A stretch of DNA of 34,787 nt from an uncultured Flavobacteriaceae bacterium (GCA_938018045.1 CALIIP010000155.1:1-34787), one strand, 5' to 3'; positions 8,015 through 16,502 are shown, counted from the first letter of the stretch. Program-made: numbers and translations. The notes: generated by a model not told the origin, from the sequence alone.

Positions 8015-8727
8015 ACACTTACTATTTCATCATCTTTTAAAATTTCTAAATTATAGAGTCTCAAAAGTAATTGCACAACTGCAATCGTGTCTTTTTCACA
8101 ATAGTTGACAATGCGTTCCAAGTTTTTTTCTTTGTAGTAAACATCAGCAACTTGACTCCCATCTATATCATCTTTTGGCGATGGTATTCCTAAAATATGT
8201 GTCATTAATTTTAACGAAGTATAATGTTTGTAATCACCAAATTTCCACAATTCCATCGTGTCTAAATGTGGAATTTCCCATGGTTTTTTACCAAATAAAT
8301 TTAACTTTTTCGGCAGTTCTATTCGATTTATTATCATTCTTCGAGCAATGTATGGGAAGTCAAATTCTTTTCCGTTATGAGCGCATAACAAATGATTTAC
8401 ATTATTGAAATGTTTGTCTAGAAGTGCTTTAAATTCGTTCAAAACAATTTTTTCATCCTCATTATAAAACGATTTTACTCTAAAGACTCTTTCTTTATCA
8501 AATGAAGAGAAAAATCCAACAGAAATACATATAATTTTACCGAATTCTGCCCAAATTCCTGCTCGATTATAAAATTCTTCTGGAGTAAATTCTTCTTTGC
8601 GTTGGTACTGTGTTTTTAATGCAAATAACTCTTGTTTTTCTTCTGATAAATCTAAATAATTTTCTGTTTCTGGTACTGTTTCAATATCTAGAAATAAGAT
8701 ATTCTTGAAGTCAATTTTTGCACTCAT
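8011..8727 (-). CDS. 3'-5' exonuclease, PolB-exonuclease-like (DEDD superfamily)
   Basis: The 238-residue protein has the three exonuclease motifs of the RNase H-like DEDD group: Exo I 'ILFLDIETVPE' (D14, E16), Exo II 'LCAHNGKEFDFPYIARRM', and Exo III 'IVNYCEKDTIAVVQLLLRL' with the YxxxD spacing of the DEDDy class. This fits the predicted 3'-5' exonuclease family related to the PolB proofreading domain (PF10108 type), usually a stand-alone 230-260 residue protein. The biological substrate is unknown. It converges on the ABC-F gene; the two stop codons share the palindrome TTAA at 8011-8014, so no terminator fits between them. Confidence 0.85.
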   Translation of the reverse strand: MSAKIDFKNILFLDIETVPETENYLDLSEEKQELFALKTQYQRKEEFTPEEFYNRAGIWAEFGKIICISVGFFSSFDKERVFRVKSFYNEDEKIVLNEFKALLDKHFNNVNHLLCAHNGKEFDFPYIARRMIINRIELPKKLNLFGKKPWEIPHLDTMELWKFGDYKHYTSLKLMTHILGIPSPKDDIDGSQVADVYYKEKNLERIVNYCEKDTIAVVQLLLRLYNLEILKDDEIVSV

Positions 8728-8790
8728 TTTCTTTTGCTTTTTTTATAAAGATACTAAAATATAGTGAAGTTGTAATTCTCTTTTGTTTTG

Positions 8791-8834
8791 TTACCAAATG
8801 TTTAATTTTTCATTAAATAATAATTACCAAATGT
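8791..8834 (+). promoter_or_regulatory. 11-bp direct repeat upstream of the two-component genes
   Basis: TTACCAAATGT occurs exactly at 8791-8801 and again at 8824-8834, a 33-base period, or three steps of 11. The two 11-mers between them (8802-8812 and 8813-8823) also begin with TTA. OmpR/PhoB-type regulators bind tandem half-sites on an 11-base period, and the downstream gene encodes such a regulator, so this may be an autoregulatory operator. The second copy ends 19 bases before the predicted -7 box. Confidence 0.45.
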
Positions 8835-8853
8835 ATATTCTACTTTTTAACAT

Positions 8854-8861
8854 TATATTTG
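8854..8861 (+). promoter_or_regulatory. Predicted -7 box TATATTTG of the response-regulator operon
   Basis: Exact TAnnTTTG match, ending 23 bases before the ATG at 8885. The -33 region has no TTG; instead it overlaps the second copy of the direct repeat. This is the arrangement expected of a promoter that needs an activator. Confidence 0.5.
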
Positions 8862-8884
8862 ATATCTATTAAATATACTTCTAA

Positions 8885-9577
8885 ATGAAACCTAAAAACA
8901 TTAAAATTCTTTTGGTTGATGATGAACCAGATATTCTTGAAATTGTTGGCTATAACTTGAGAAATGAAGGTTATGAAATTTCTACTGCAAAAAACGGTTT
9001 AGAAGCATTAAAAATGGCAAAAAAAAATGCACCTAACTTAATTTTAATGGATGTAATGATGCCTGAAATGGATGGTATAGAAGCTTGTGAAAAAATTAGA
9101 GACCTTAAAGGGATGGAAAATGTAATTATTGCATTTTTCACGGCTAGAGGTGAAGATTATTCTCAATTAGCTGGTTTTGAAGCAGGAGCAGATGATTATA
9201 TTACTAAACCTGTAAAGCCGAAAATTCTTGTAAGTAAGGTGAAATCCCTTCTTCGTCGTTTAAAAAATCAAGAAAAAGATGAGGAAATTATTATTGTTGG
9301 ATCAATAACAGTAAATCGCGAACGATATATGGTAACAGTAGATGGACTTGATATTTCTTTGCCAAGAAAGGAATTTGAGTTGTTAACTTTACTTATCTCT
9401 AAACCTGGAAAGGTTTTTAAACGAGAAAATATTCTTAATAAAGTTTGGGGAAATGAGGTTGTTGTTGGAGGACGAACAATTGATGTTCACATAAGAAAAC
9501 TTCGTGAAAAAATTGGGGAAGACTATTTCAAAACTGTTAAAGGTGTTGGTTATAAGTTTGTTGCTGTTGAGGAATAA
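8885..9577 (+). CDS. Response regulator, OmpR/PhoB family
   Basis: The 230-residue protein has an N-terminal receiver domain (about 6-120) with the acidic pocket D12-D13, phospho-acceptor D56 in 'LILMDVMMPEMDG', T86 and K108 ('DDYITKPVKPK'), so all key residues are present. The C-terminal winged helix (about 135-228) ends with 'VVVGGRTIDVHIRKLREKIG' and 'YFKTVKGVGYKF', the standard trans_reg_C recognition helix and hairpin. It should be phosphorylated by the adjacent histidine kinase and then bind DNA as a dimer. The kinase gene follows after 5 bases. Signal and target genes are unknown; the match is to the PhoB/PhoP-like group seen in Bacteroidota. Confidence 0.93.
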   Translation: MKPKNIKILLVDDEPDILEIVGYNLRNEGYEISTAKNGLEALKMAKKNAPNLILMDVMMPEMDGIEACEKIRDLKGMENVIIAFFTARGEDYSQLAGFEAGADDYITKPVKPKILVSKVKSLLRRLKNQEKDEEIIIVGSITVNRERYMVTVDGLDISLPRKEFELLTLLISKPGKVFKRENILNKVWGNEVVVGGRTIDVHIRKLREKIGEDYFKTVKGVGYKFVAVEE

Positions 9578-9582
9578 AACAC

Positions 9583-10623
9583 ATGAAATTTAAAAAAACA
9601 TATCGATTTGCATTTTGGAGCGCTATTATTATTGCGTTACTTGATTTCTGTATATTAGTTTTATTAAGTGTTGTTTTTGAAAGACCTGTTGATTATATAC
9701 TAATATTTATTAGTTCGCTATGTGTCTTTTTGTTTTCTATTGTTATCATTCAATTGCGTGTTGAAAAGTTTATTTATAAACGTGTTAAAAGAATTTATGA
9801 TGAAGTTTCTCTATTAAATGCTGATGATTTAAACAAATCTACCATCACAACAAATATGGAAACACTTTCAAAAGAAGTGAAGAAATTTGCTAAAAACAAA
9901 CAAATTGAAATTGCTTCATTAAACGAACGCGAATCATATAGAAGAGAATTTTTAGGAACAATTTCTCATGAATTAAAGACGCCACTTTTTACAGTACAAG
10001 GCTATATTTTAACACTTATTGATGGCGCACTAAATGATAAACAAATACGTGAAAAATATCTTCATAGAGCCGAAAAAGGTGTCGAAAGGTTAGTGTCTAT
10101 TGTAGAAGATTTAGATATGATTTCTAAATTTGAATCAAATGTACTTGATCTAAATATTCAGTCGTTTAATCTTGTTGAATTAATACAAGACGTTTTTGAT
10201 TTACTTGAAATGAAAGCAAAAAAACGCGAAATTAAATTACGTTTTAATAAAAATTATGATGTTCCTGTTTTAGTAAAAGGCGATGTAAAACGTATTGAAC
10301 AAGTGCTAACGAACCTACTTGTAAATTCTATTAAATACGGTTCAACTAATGGAATAACAACCGTAACTATCGAGCCTTATGAACATCAAAAAGTACTTGT
10401 AAGGATTGCAGATAATGGTGAAGGGATAGAACAAAAGCACCTTTCTAGATTGTTTGAACGATTTTATCGTGTAGATCAAAGTAGATCTAGAGAACAAGGC
10501 GGTTCTGGTCTTGGTCTCTCAATTGTTAAGCATATTGTAGAGGCTCACAACGAAACAATTTTGGTAAAAAGTGAGTTTGGAAAAAGCTCAGAATTTTCAT
10601 TTACACTTAAAAAGGTCGAATAG
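9583..10623 (+). CDS. Sensor histidine kinase (PhoR-like)
   Basis: The 346-residue protein has two membrane helices near the N-terminus (about 9-33 and 37-58) with only a few residues between, so it has almost no periplasmic sensor domain. A linker leads to HisKA with H129 in 'LGTISHELKTPL'. The ATPase domain shows the N box 'VLTNLLVNSIKYG', G1 'IADNGEGI', F box 'LFERFYRVD' and G2 'GGSGLGLSIV'. It phosphorylates the response regulator encoded just upstream. With so little outside the membrane, the signal is probably sensed in the membrane or through a partner. Its last 27 bases overlap the convergent glycosyltransferase gene. Confidence 0.92.
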   Translation: MKFKKTYRFAFWSAIIIALLDFCILVLLSVVFERPVDYILIFISSLCVFLFSIVIIQLRVEKFIYKRVKRIYDEVSLLNADDLNKSTITTNMETLSKEVKKFAKNKQIEIASLNERESYRREFLGTISHELKTPLFTVQGYILTLIDGALNDKQIREKYLHRAEKGVERLVSIVEDLDMISKFESNVLDLNIQSFNLVELIQDVFDLLEMKAKKREIKLRFNKNYDVPVLVKGDVKRIEQVLTNLLVNSIKYGSTNGITTVTIEPYEHQKVLVRIADNGEGIEQKHLSRLFERFYRVDQSRSREQGGSGLGLSIVKHIVEAHNETILVKSEFGKSSEFSFTLKKVE

Positions 10624-11652
10624 TTCTGTTTTTATTTCTGATGTGTTTTCCTTAAATCCAGCGTAGTTTTTTACCTCATCCAACATTTCTATTTTAAATT
10701 TATTTACAGATGAATAAGGAGCAATTCTTAACTTCTGCATTCTTTTTGCTAAATATACTTGTTCGTATTGTCCTTTTGTTGGAATAAAGAATGCTTTTTT
10801 ACTCAATACAGCCAAATCCATAATTGTTGAATATCCTGACCTTGCAATAATTAAAATACTCTCATTGATCGCAATTTCCAATTCATGAGATAATAAATAA
10901 TTGTAAAATTTGATGTTGTTTTTCTCTGATGATTTCTGTTCTTTTTCTATAACTCCTCGAACAAAAAGAACCTTTCCTTTGTAGTTTTTTAATTCTGATA
11001 ATAACTTATTTTCCAATTGACTACGCAGCGGCTCAATACCTGACAATAAAACCAACAAATCGTACTTTACATCTAAATTGTTTTTCTTAAATCTACTTAA
11101 AAAGCCAATAAATTTCTGATTTTTAACCGTATCAGAAAGTGATAGTTTTTTGGCAAGACTTTCTTCTGAATTTACATCAGGAATCCAACATTCGTCAAAT
11201 TTATTGATGAGTTTTTGATGGATCTTACTGCTTAAAAAAGTTGTACTTCCAGATAGAACATTTAATTGATGTGTTATAAAAACAGAAGGAACTTTATCAC
11301 TTCGAACACCAAATCTATTATCAGAAATAATTCCGCTTAGGTTTTCTGATTGAATTAGTTCCTGAACAATTTCAGTTTCTTTTTTAATAGTTTTTAGTAT
11401 TCTAGGAGCGTCAAAAATTAATTTCCATTTAATAAGATTTCCATTCTTTGGATACTTAATATTATAAGAAGGTAATGCTAGTGATTTTAATTTCGGGAAC
11501 TCTTTTTGAAGTAATTGTAGCGCTTCACCATCACTTGCAATTATAGGATTAAAATCTAATTCTATCAACTTATTAATAATTGGTATACAACGTGTAGCAT
11601 GACCAATTCCCCAATTTAAAGGAGTAACTAATATGTTTTTTTTAGAGGTCAA
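10597..11652 (-). CDS. MurG-like (GT28-type) glycosyltransferase
   Basis: This 351-residue protein opens 'NILVTPLNWGIGHATRCIPI', the glycine- and histidine-bearing first loop of the MurG/GT-B fold, and has a C-terminal donor-site region 'IARSGYSTIMDLAVLSKKAFFIPTKGQYEQVY' (a long motif ending in the E-Q pair typical of GT28). It probably transfers a sugar from a UDP-sugar; donor and acceptor are unknown. The start is a TTG at 11652: there is no ATG nearby and the alignment with the family begins here. It overlaps the end of purD by 11 bases and the convergent kinase gene by 27. It lies outside the polysaccharide locus, so a link to that pathway is uncertain. Confidence 0.75.
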   Translation of the reverse strand: MTSKKNILVTPLNWGIGHATRCIPIINKLIELDFNPIIASDGEALQLLQKEFPKLKSLALPSYNIKYPKNGNLIKWKLIFDAPRILKTIKKETEIVQELIQSENLSGIISDNRFGVRSDKVPSVFITHQLNVLSGSTTFLSSKIHQKLINKFDECWIPDVNSEESLAKKLSLSDTVKNQKFIGFLSRFKKNNLDVKYDLLVLLSGIEPLRSQLENKLLSELKNYKGKVLFVRGVIEKEQKSSEKNNIKFYNYLLSHELEIAINESILIIARSGYSTIMDLAVLSKKAFFIPTKGQYEQVYLAKRMQKLRIAPYSSVNKFKIEMLDEVKNYAGFKENTSEIKTELFDLFKCK

Positions 11653-12916
11653 AACCGATATCTTTTCGGTAATTCATCTTATCAAAAGAGATGTTTTTAA
11701 TGCTATTGTAAGATTTGTTAAGTGCATCTTTATAGTCATTTCCGTAAGAAGTTACAGCAATTACACGTCCACCATTTGTGAGCGTTTCACCATTGTTATT
11801 TTTAGTAGTTCCAGCGTGAAAAACAAGAGATTCATTGATGTTTTCAATACCATTAATTTTCTTTCCTTTTTCGTACGCTTCAGGATACCCTCCAGAAACT
11901 AACATTACTGTAGTTGCAGATCTCTTATCAATTTCAATCGAACTATTTTCTAAATCGTTGTTTCCTGTTGCAATCAATAATTCTAATAAATCTGATTTAA
12001 TACGCGGAATAACAACTTCAGTTTCGGGATCTCCCATTCTACAATTATATTCAATAACCATTGGCTCATTATTCACTTTTATCAATCCAAAGAAAATAAA
12101 TCCTTTATATGAAATGTTATCTTTTTGCAAGCCCAAAACAGTCGGTTTAATAACTCTTTCTTCAATTTTATTCAGATAGTCTTCATCTGCAAATGGAACC
12201 GGAGAAATGGCACCCATTCCACCTGTATTGAGCCCTTTATCTCCTTCTCCTATACGTTTGTAATCTTTTGCATTAGGAAGGTTGATATAGTTTTTACCAT
12301 CAGTTAGTATAAAACAACTCATTTCTATACCATCTAAAAACTCTTCTATAACTACTGTTTTACTTGCTTCTCCAAATTTTTCATTGGTTAGCATATCTGT
12401 AAGTTCGTTTTTAGCTTCTTGGATGTTTGGTAAAATCACAACTCCCTTTCCAGCAGCTAAACCGTCAGCTTTTAAAACATATGGAGGTTTTAAACTTTCT
12501 AAAAAATCAAAACCTTCATTCAAGTTGTCTTTGGTAAAACTTTTATATGCTGCCGTAGGAATATTGTGCCTTTGCATGAATTCTTTTGCAAATTCTTTAC
12601 TTCCTTCAAGTTGTGCTGCTAATTTTTGTGGGCCAATGACATGAATATGTTTCAATTTATCGTCAGATAAGAAAAAATCGTGAATACCTTCAACAAGTGG
12701 AATTTCTGGGCCTACTAAAACTAATTTGATATTATGTTTTAATACTGCTTCTTTTATTTTTTGAAAATCAGAAACGAGAATCTGTAAATTTGTTCCAAAT
12801 TCTGCTGTACCAGCATTTCCTGGAGCTATAAAAAGTTCATTTAAGCGGCTGCTTTGTTTCAGTTTCCACGCAATTGCATGTTCTCGTCCTCCTGAACCTA
12901 TGATTAATACATTCAT
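11642..12916 (-). CDS. purD: Phosphoribosylamine--glycine ligase
   Basis: GAR synthetase, the second step of purine synthesis, joins phosphoribosylamine and glycine with ATP. The 424-residue length is normal. The N-terminus 'MNVLIIGSGGREHAIAWKL' is the family hallmark, followed by 'VGPEIPLVEG', the ATP-grasp region 'PPYVLKADGLAAGKGVVI', 'GDKGLNTGGMGAISPVP' and 'FIFFGLI', then the metal-binding 'VIEYNCRMGDPETEVV'. It begins only three bases after the stop of a truncated sugar-transferase remnant. In flavobacteria purD often borders polysaccharide loci, which fits its position here. Confidence 0.96.
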   Translation of the reverse strand: MNVLIIGSGGREHAIAWKLKQSSRLNELFIAPGNAGTAEFGTNLQILVSDFQKIKEAVLKHNIKLVLVGPEIPLVEGIHDFFLSDDKLKHIHVIGPQKLAAQLEGSKEFAKEFMQRHNIPTAAYKSFTKDNLNEGFDFLESLKPPYVLKADGLAAGKGVVILPNIQEAKNELTDMLTNEKFGEASKTVVIEEFLDGIEMSCFILTDGKNYINLPNAKDYKRIGEGDKGLNTGGMGAISPVPFADEDYLNKIEERVIKPTVLGLQKDNISYKGFIFFGLIKVNNEPMVIEYNCRMGDPETEVVIPRIKSDLLELLIATGNNDLENSSIEIDKRSATTVMLVSGGYPEAYEKGKKINGIENINESLVFHAGTTKNNNGETLTNGGRVIAVTSYGNDYKDALNKSYNSIKNISFDKMNYRKDIGFDL

Positions 12917-12919
12917 AAT

Positions 12920-13162
12920 TTATTTTCCTTTTCCTTTTAAAACTACACTAATTGTTGCAAAGATAATTTTTAAATCTGTCCTTAAATTAAAATTTTCTAA
13001 ATACTTTAAATCGTATCGTGCTCTTTGCGGCATATCTTGAATATTATCTGCATAACCAAACCTAATTTGCCCTAAAGATGTTATACCTTGCTTTATTTCT
13101 TGAAGTTTTTTATATTGTGGAATATGAGAAATCGTCTGGTCTGAAAAAAATTGTGATTGTAA
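12920..13162 (-). pseudogene. C-terminal remnant of an undecaprenyl-phosphate sugar-phosphate transferase
   Basis: An 80-codon frame with no usable start, bounded upstream by TAA (13163-13165), encodes the end of a bacterial sugar transferase. From residue 4 it reads QFFSDQ, then 'IPQYKKLQEIKQGITSLGQI', 'RFGYADNIQDMPQRARYDLK', 'YLENFNLRTDLKIIFATISV' and finally VVLKGKGK. The pattern (PGIT-x-x-x-Q-x-x-GYA, then RYDL-Y-x-x-N, DLKII-x-T, VVL-G-GK) is the C-terminus of the polyprenyl glycosylphosphotransferase family; the membrane part and the catalytic core are missing. It is not a copy of the intact transferase at 16503-17855, which ends differently. The frame has no internal stops, so the truncation looks recent or the end is under constraint. 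Confidence 0.85.
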
Positions 13163-13164
13163 TT

Positions 13165-13194
13165 AAAAAAAGTATATCGAAAAGTCTTTTGATA
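13165..13194 (-). terminator. Possible weak intrinsic terminator after the dehydratase gene
   Basis: On the minus strand an imperfect stem (arms 13187-13194 and 13175-13183, three-base loop) is followed by a run of seven T's (13165-13171). It lies just after the stop of the 4,6-dehydratase gene. The stem is AT-rich and has a bulge, so it would be weak. Confidence 0.3.
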
Positions 13195-13206
13195 AAGATG
13201 TACAAA

Positions 13207-15096
13207 CTATTCTACTTTTAGGTCTAAAGCTTCATATAATGAATTTTGAGACTTATATTCTGGAACGATTTCTTTTATTTTTTTAACGATTTCTTTATTG
13301 TCGCAAGTTTTGCTCAAAACACAAAGTTCAAGAATTTGATTTTTTATGTCTTCAACATCAAATGCCCTTACTTTTGCAATCATAATCTTATCATTATAAG
13401 TAGGAACTGTATTTTCTCCGTTTGCTAAAAGTTCTTCATAAATTTTTTCTCCAGGGCGTAATCCTGTAATTTTTATATCGATGTCTTGAGGATATCTTAA
13501 TCCTGACAATTGAATCATATTAATTGCCAAGTCAAATATTTTTATTGATTCTCCCATATCAAACACATAAATTTCTCCACCTTTACCCATTGCTCCAGCT
13601 TCTAATACTAACTGACAAGCTTCGGGAATTGTCATAAAATATCTTGTGATTTCTTCGTGTGTGACAGTTAAAGGACCTCCATTTTCAATTTGCCTTTTAA
13701 ATAAAGGGATTACAGATCCATTAGAGCCAAGAACATTTCCAAAGCGAGTAGTAATAAATTTTGTTGTGCCTTTATCCTTTAGACAAGCAGCGTAGATTTC
13801 GGCAATGCGTTTTGTTGCTCCCATTACATTGGTTGGATTTACAGCTTTGTCTGTAGAAACCATTACAAATTTTTCCACTTTATGTTTTATAGCCAAATCC
13901 ATAATCAAATGAGTTCCTACAACATTTACGTTTACAGCCTCATAAGGGTTATCTTCCATCAACGGGACATGTTTGTAGGCTGCAGCATGGAAAATTATAT
14001 CTGGTTTGTATACTTCAAGTATTTTATTCATTCTCCTTTCTCCTCGTATATCTGCAATAATAAATTCTATACTAACTTTTCCTAGACTATTAAATTCTTG
14101 TTGTAAATCATATAAAGGGGATTCTGCTTGGTCTATTAAAATTAGTTTTTCATAATTGTAAAAAGAGATTTGTCTTGAAATTTCACTTCCAATTGATCCT
14201 GCTGCTCCAGTAATTAATATTGTCTTTTTATTAAATTCTTTTTTTAGAAGAGAGTTTTCAATGTTTATTACTTCTCTACCAAGAAGGTCTTCAATTTTAA
14301 TATCTTTAATTTGACCAGCTTCTAAATTACCGTCAATCCAGTTTTTTACTGGTGGCACTATTTTAACCTTTAAAGATTTAGATAGTAAATTATCAACAAT
14401 TTCAAGCAAACGATTAGGTTTAACATTTTGGATAGAAACAATTACTTGACTTATTCGATTCTTTTCAATAAAATCTCTAGTTATTTGTTTTGGACTATAA
14501 ATTTTAACTTGATTTATTTTTTTACCAACTTTACTCTTACTATCATCTATAAAACCAACAACATTCAATTTGTTAATTTTCTCTTCATATAAAGCCGAAT
14601 ATGTAATTATCCCTGAATCTCCAGCTCCATATATTAATACTCTTGAACTTGGTTTTAAGTCTAAAACTAAACGTTTATATAAAAGTTTAAAAATAAATCT
14701 ACTTAAGATTAAAACAATAACATTCAATAAAAAATGAATGATAATAATTGTGTATGAAATGTTAAAAAAGGGTCTTTGAAAATAGTGCTTGTCAATTAAA
14801 AAAAGACCTGTTAAAAAGAGCATCAATAAAGAAACGGCTATTAATACATTTAATGCGTCTTTAGATCCTGTGTGCCTTATAACCCCTTTGTATGACCCAA
14901 CTATCACATAACTTAAAAAAGTTGCAATTACTACAATAGGAATTGTATATATTAATTGATTATAATCAAAATCAAAATTATATTGAATTATAAATGCTAA
15001 AATAAATGATTGAACTGTTAGGTAAATGTCTATTACTAGAACAATCCACCTTGGTGTATATTTTTGATTAATATTTTGAAAAAATGTCTTTAGCAA
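13207..15096 (-). CDS. UDP-GlcNAc 4,6-dehydratase, long membrane form (PglF/WbpM/CapD-like)
   Basis: The 629-residue protein has four to five membrane helices over about 14-135, a CoA-binding-like Rossmann segment with YGAGDSG at 156-162, and a catalytic short-chain-dehydrogenase domain with TGAAGSIG at 296-303. 'VSTDKAVNPTNVMGATKR' places Met425 and Lys429 where most relatives have Tyr-x-x-x-Lys, the feature of the long WbpM/PglF group. This group turns UDP-GlcNAc into the 4-keto-6-deoxy intermediate. The start is a TTG at 15096, since no ATG lies nearby and a stop is only four codons upstream. It is the last gene of the locus, after a 220-base gap with its own -7 box, so it may also be transcribed separately. 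The aminotransferase at 15317 probably uses its product. Confidence 0.88.
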   Translation of the reverse strand: MLKTFFQNINQKYTPRWIVLVIDIYLTVQSFILAFIIQYNFDFDYNQLIYTIPIVVIATFLSYVIVGSYKGVIRHTGSKDALNVLIAVSLLMLFLTGLFLIDKHYFQRPFFNISYTIIIIHFLLNVIVLILSRFIFKLLYKRLVLDLKPSSRVLIYGAGDSGIITYSALYEEKINKLNVVGFIDDSKSKVGKKINQVKIYSPKQITRDFIEKNRISQVIVSIQNVKPNRLLEIVDNLLSKSLKVKIVPPVKNWIDGNLEAGQIKDIKIEDLLGREVINIENSLLKKEFNKKTILITGAAGSIGSEISRQISFYNYEKLILIDQAESPLYDLQQEFNSLGKVSIEFIIADIRGERRMNKILEVYKPDIIFHAAAYKHVPLMEDNPYEAVNVNVVGTHLIMDLAIKHKVEKFVMVSTDKAVNPTNVMGATKRIAEIYAACLKDKGTTKFITTRFGNVLGSNGSVIPLFKRQIENGGPLTVTHEEITRYFMTIPEACQLVLEAGAMGKGGEIYVFDMGESIKIFDLAINMIQLSGLRYPQDIDIKITGLRPGEKIYEELLANGENTVPTYNDKIMIAKVRAFDVEDIKNQILELCVLSKTCDNKEIVKKIKEIVPEYKSQNSLYEALDLKVE

Positions 15097-15111
15097 CTTT
15101 AAGGTTTATTA

Positions 15112-15119
15112 CAAACATA
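15112..15119 (-). promoter_or_regulatory. Predicted -7 box of the 4,6-dehydratase gene
   Basis: On the minus strand these bases read TATGTTTG, an exact TAnnTTTG match, ending 15 bases before the TTG start. No clear -33 TTG is present. The rest of the 220-base gap (15097-15316) is plain AT-rich DNA in which I see nothing else convincing. Confidence 0.45.
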
Positions 15120-15316
15120 AACAAAATTTGAACGAATTACTCCGCCTTCTGTTTATTTTTTCTGATTTTCAAAAACATTTTACTTGCTATTACTATTGAA
15201 AATATAAGAAATTATAATAGCATAATATTTGAAATAATAGGCTAAAGTCTTTTTATAAATATATGGAGTAACTTTATATTCGGAAAGTTAATTCTTCTTT
15301 CTCCGTTAAATTTAAA

Positions 15317-16453
15317 TTATTTAATGCCTTTTAAAATTGCTTTTTTTATTCTATTTTTTTCTTCTATCAATAAATTAGAGCCTGACGGTAAACACAAACC
15401 TGTTAAAAATAGTGTTTTACTTATTTTACTTCCTGCATATTCGTACTTTTTAAAAATAGGTTGTAAATGCATCGGTTTCCATAAAGGTCTAGCCTCAATG
15501 TCTTCATCTGATAAAGTGATTCTAAGTTTCTCTGGATTTATATTCGTTAAGTTTGAATCAATTTTAATACAACTCAACCAATGATTAGAATAAAAATCAC
15601 TAGAAGGTTCAACAAAAACCTCTACACCATCAATATTTTTAAATATTTCTTGATAAAACTTGTTATTATCCCTTCTTAGTTTTACATGATCGTCTAATAC
15701 TTCCATTTGCCCTCTTCCAATTCCTGCAACAACATTACTCATCCTATAATTATATCCTATTTCTGAATGCTGATAGTGTGGCGCATCATCTCTAGATTGA
15801 GTTGCGTAAAAAATAGCTTTTTCTTTATCCTTTTGATTTCTACAAACCAATGCTCCTCCTCCTGAAGTTGTAATGATTTTATTCCCATTGAATGATAAAA
15901 TTCCAAAATCCCCAAAAGTTCCACATTTTTGACCTTTATAACTAGATCCTAATGCTTCTGCTGCATCCTCTATTAATATTATATTATACCTTTTAGAAAC
16001 AGCAACAATTTCATCGATTTTTGCAGGCATTCCATATAAGTGAACAACAATAATTGCCTTTGGCTTTTTGCCTTTTGCAATTTTTTCTTCAATCATTTTT
16101 TCTAAATGAATTGGACACATATTCCAAGTGTCTTTTTCACTATCAATAAAAATTGGTTTTGCTCCTTGATAAAGAATCGGATTTGCAGACGCAGAAAATG
16201 TCATGCTTTGGCAGATAACCTCATCATCTCTTTGAACATTTGATAATATTAAAGCCAAATGTATCGCGGCTGTTCCTGAAGATAGTGCTGCCACTTTTGA
16301 ATTTTCTCCTAAATACTTTTCTAAATCTTTTTCAAATCCATTAACATTTGAGCCTAATGGCGCAATCCAATTCGCATCAAATGCTTCTTTGATATATTTT
16401 TGTTCGTTTCCTCCCATGTGTGGTGAGGATAACCATATTTTTTTATTTTGCAT
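15317..16453 (-). CDS. DegT/DnrJ/EryC1-family sugar aminotransferase (PglE-like)
   Basis: A PLP-dependent aminotransferase of 378 residues that probably converts the 4-keto sugar made by the dehydratase at 13207 into UDP-4-amino-4,6-dideoxy-GlcNAc. I start it at the ATG at 16453 (MQNKKIWLSSPHMGG) rather than a TTG two codons earlier. Hallmarks: 'ALSSGTAAIHLAL' (phosphate binding), 'IEDAAEALGSSYKG' with D163, and K192 in 'SFNGNKIITTSGGG', the lysine that forms the Schiff base. 'WLSSPHMGGNE' at the N-terminus is typical of the PglE/LegC-like subgroup. It follows the initiating transferase gene after 49 bases. The companion N-acetyltransferase (PglD) expected for bacillosamine is not in the window. 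Confidence 0.88.
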   Translation of the reverse strand: MQNKKIWLSSPHMGGNEQKYIKEAFDANWIAPLGSNVNGFEKDLEKYLGENSKVAALSSGTAAIHLALILSNVQRDDEVICQSMTFSASANPILYQGAKPIFIDSEKDTWNMCPIHLEKMIEEKIAKGKKPKAIIVVHLYGMPAKIDEIVAVSKRYNIILIEDAAEALGSSYKGQKCGTFGDFGILSFNGNKIITTSGGGALVCRNQKDKEKAIFYATQSRDDAPHYQHSEIGYNYRMSNVVAGIGRGQMEVLDDHVKLRRDNNKFYQEIFKNIDGVEVFVEPSSDFYSNHWLSCIKIDSNLTNINPEKLRITLSDEDIEARPLWKPMHLQPIFKKYEYAGSKISKTLFLTGLCLPSGSNLLIEEKNRIKKAILKGIK

Positions 16454-16502
16454 TATCAATTTGATTTATGTCTGTAAAGTTTGTTTCTCCCTGATTATTG
16501 GA

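Noticed and set aside
11835-12179. Open frame of 114 codons on the plus strand
   Set aside because: Antisense to purD, which is unmistakable.
15281-15305. Imperfect inverted repeat (cggaaag ... ctttctccg) after the aminotransferase gene
   Set aside because: The stem needs a two-base bulge and has no T-run on the minus strand, so I do not call it a terminator.
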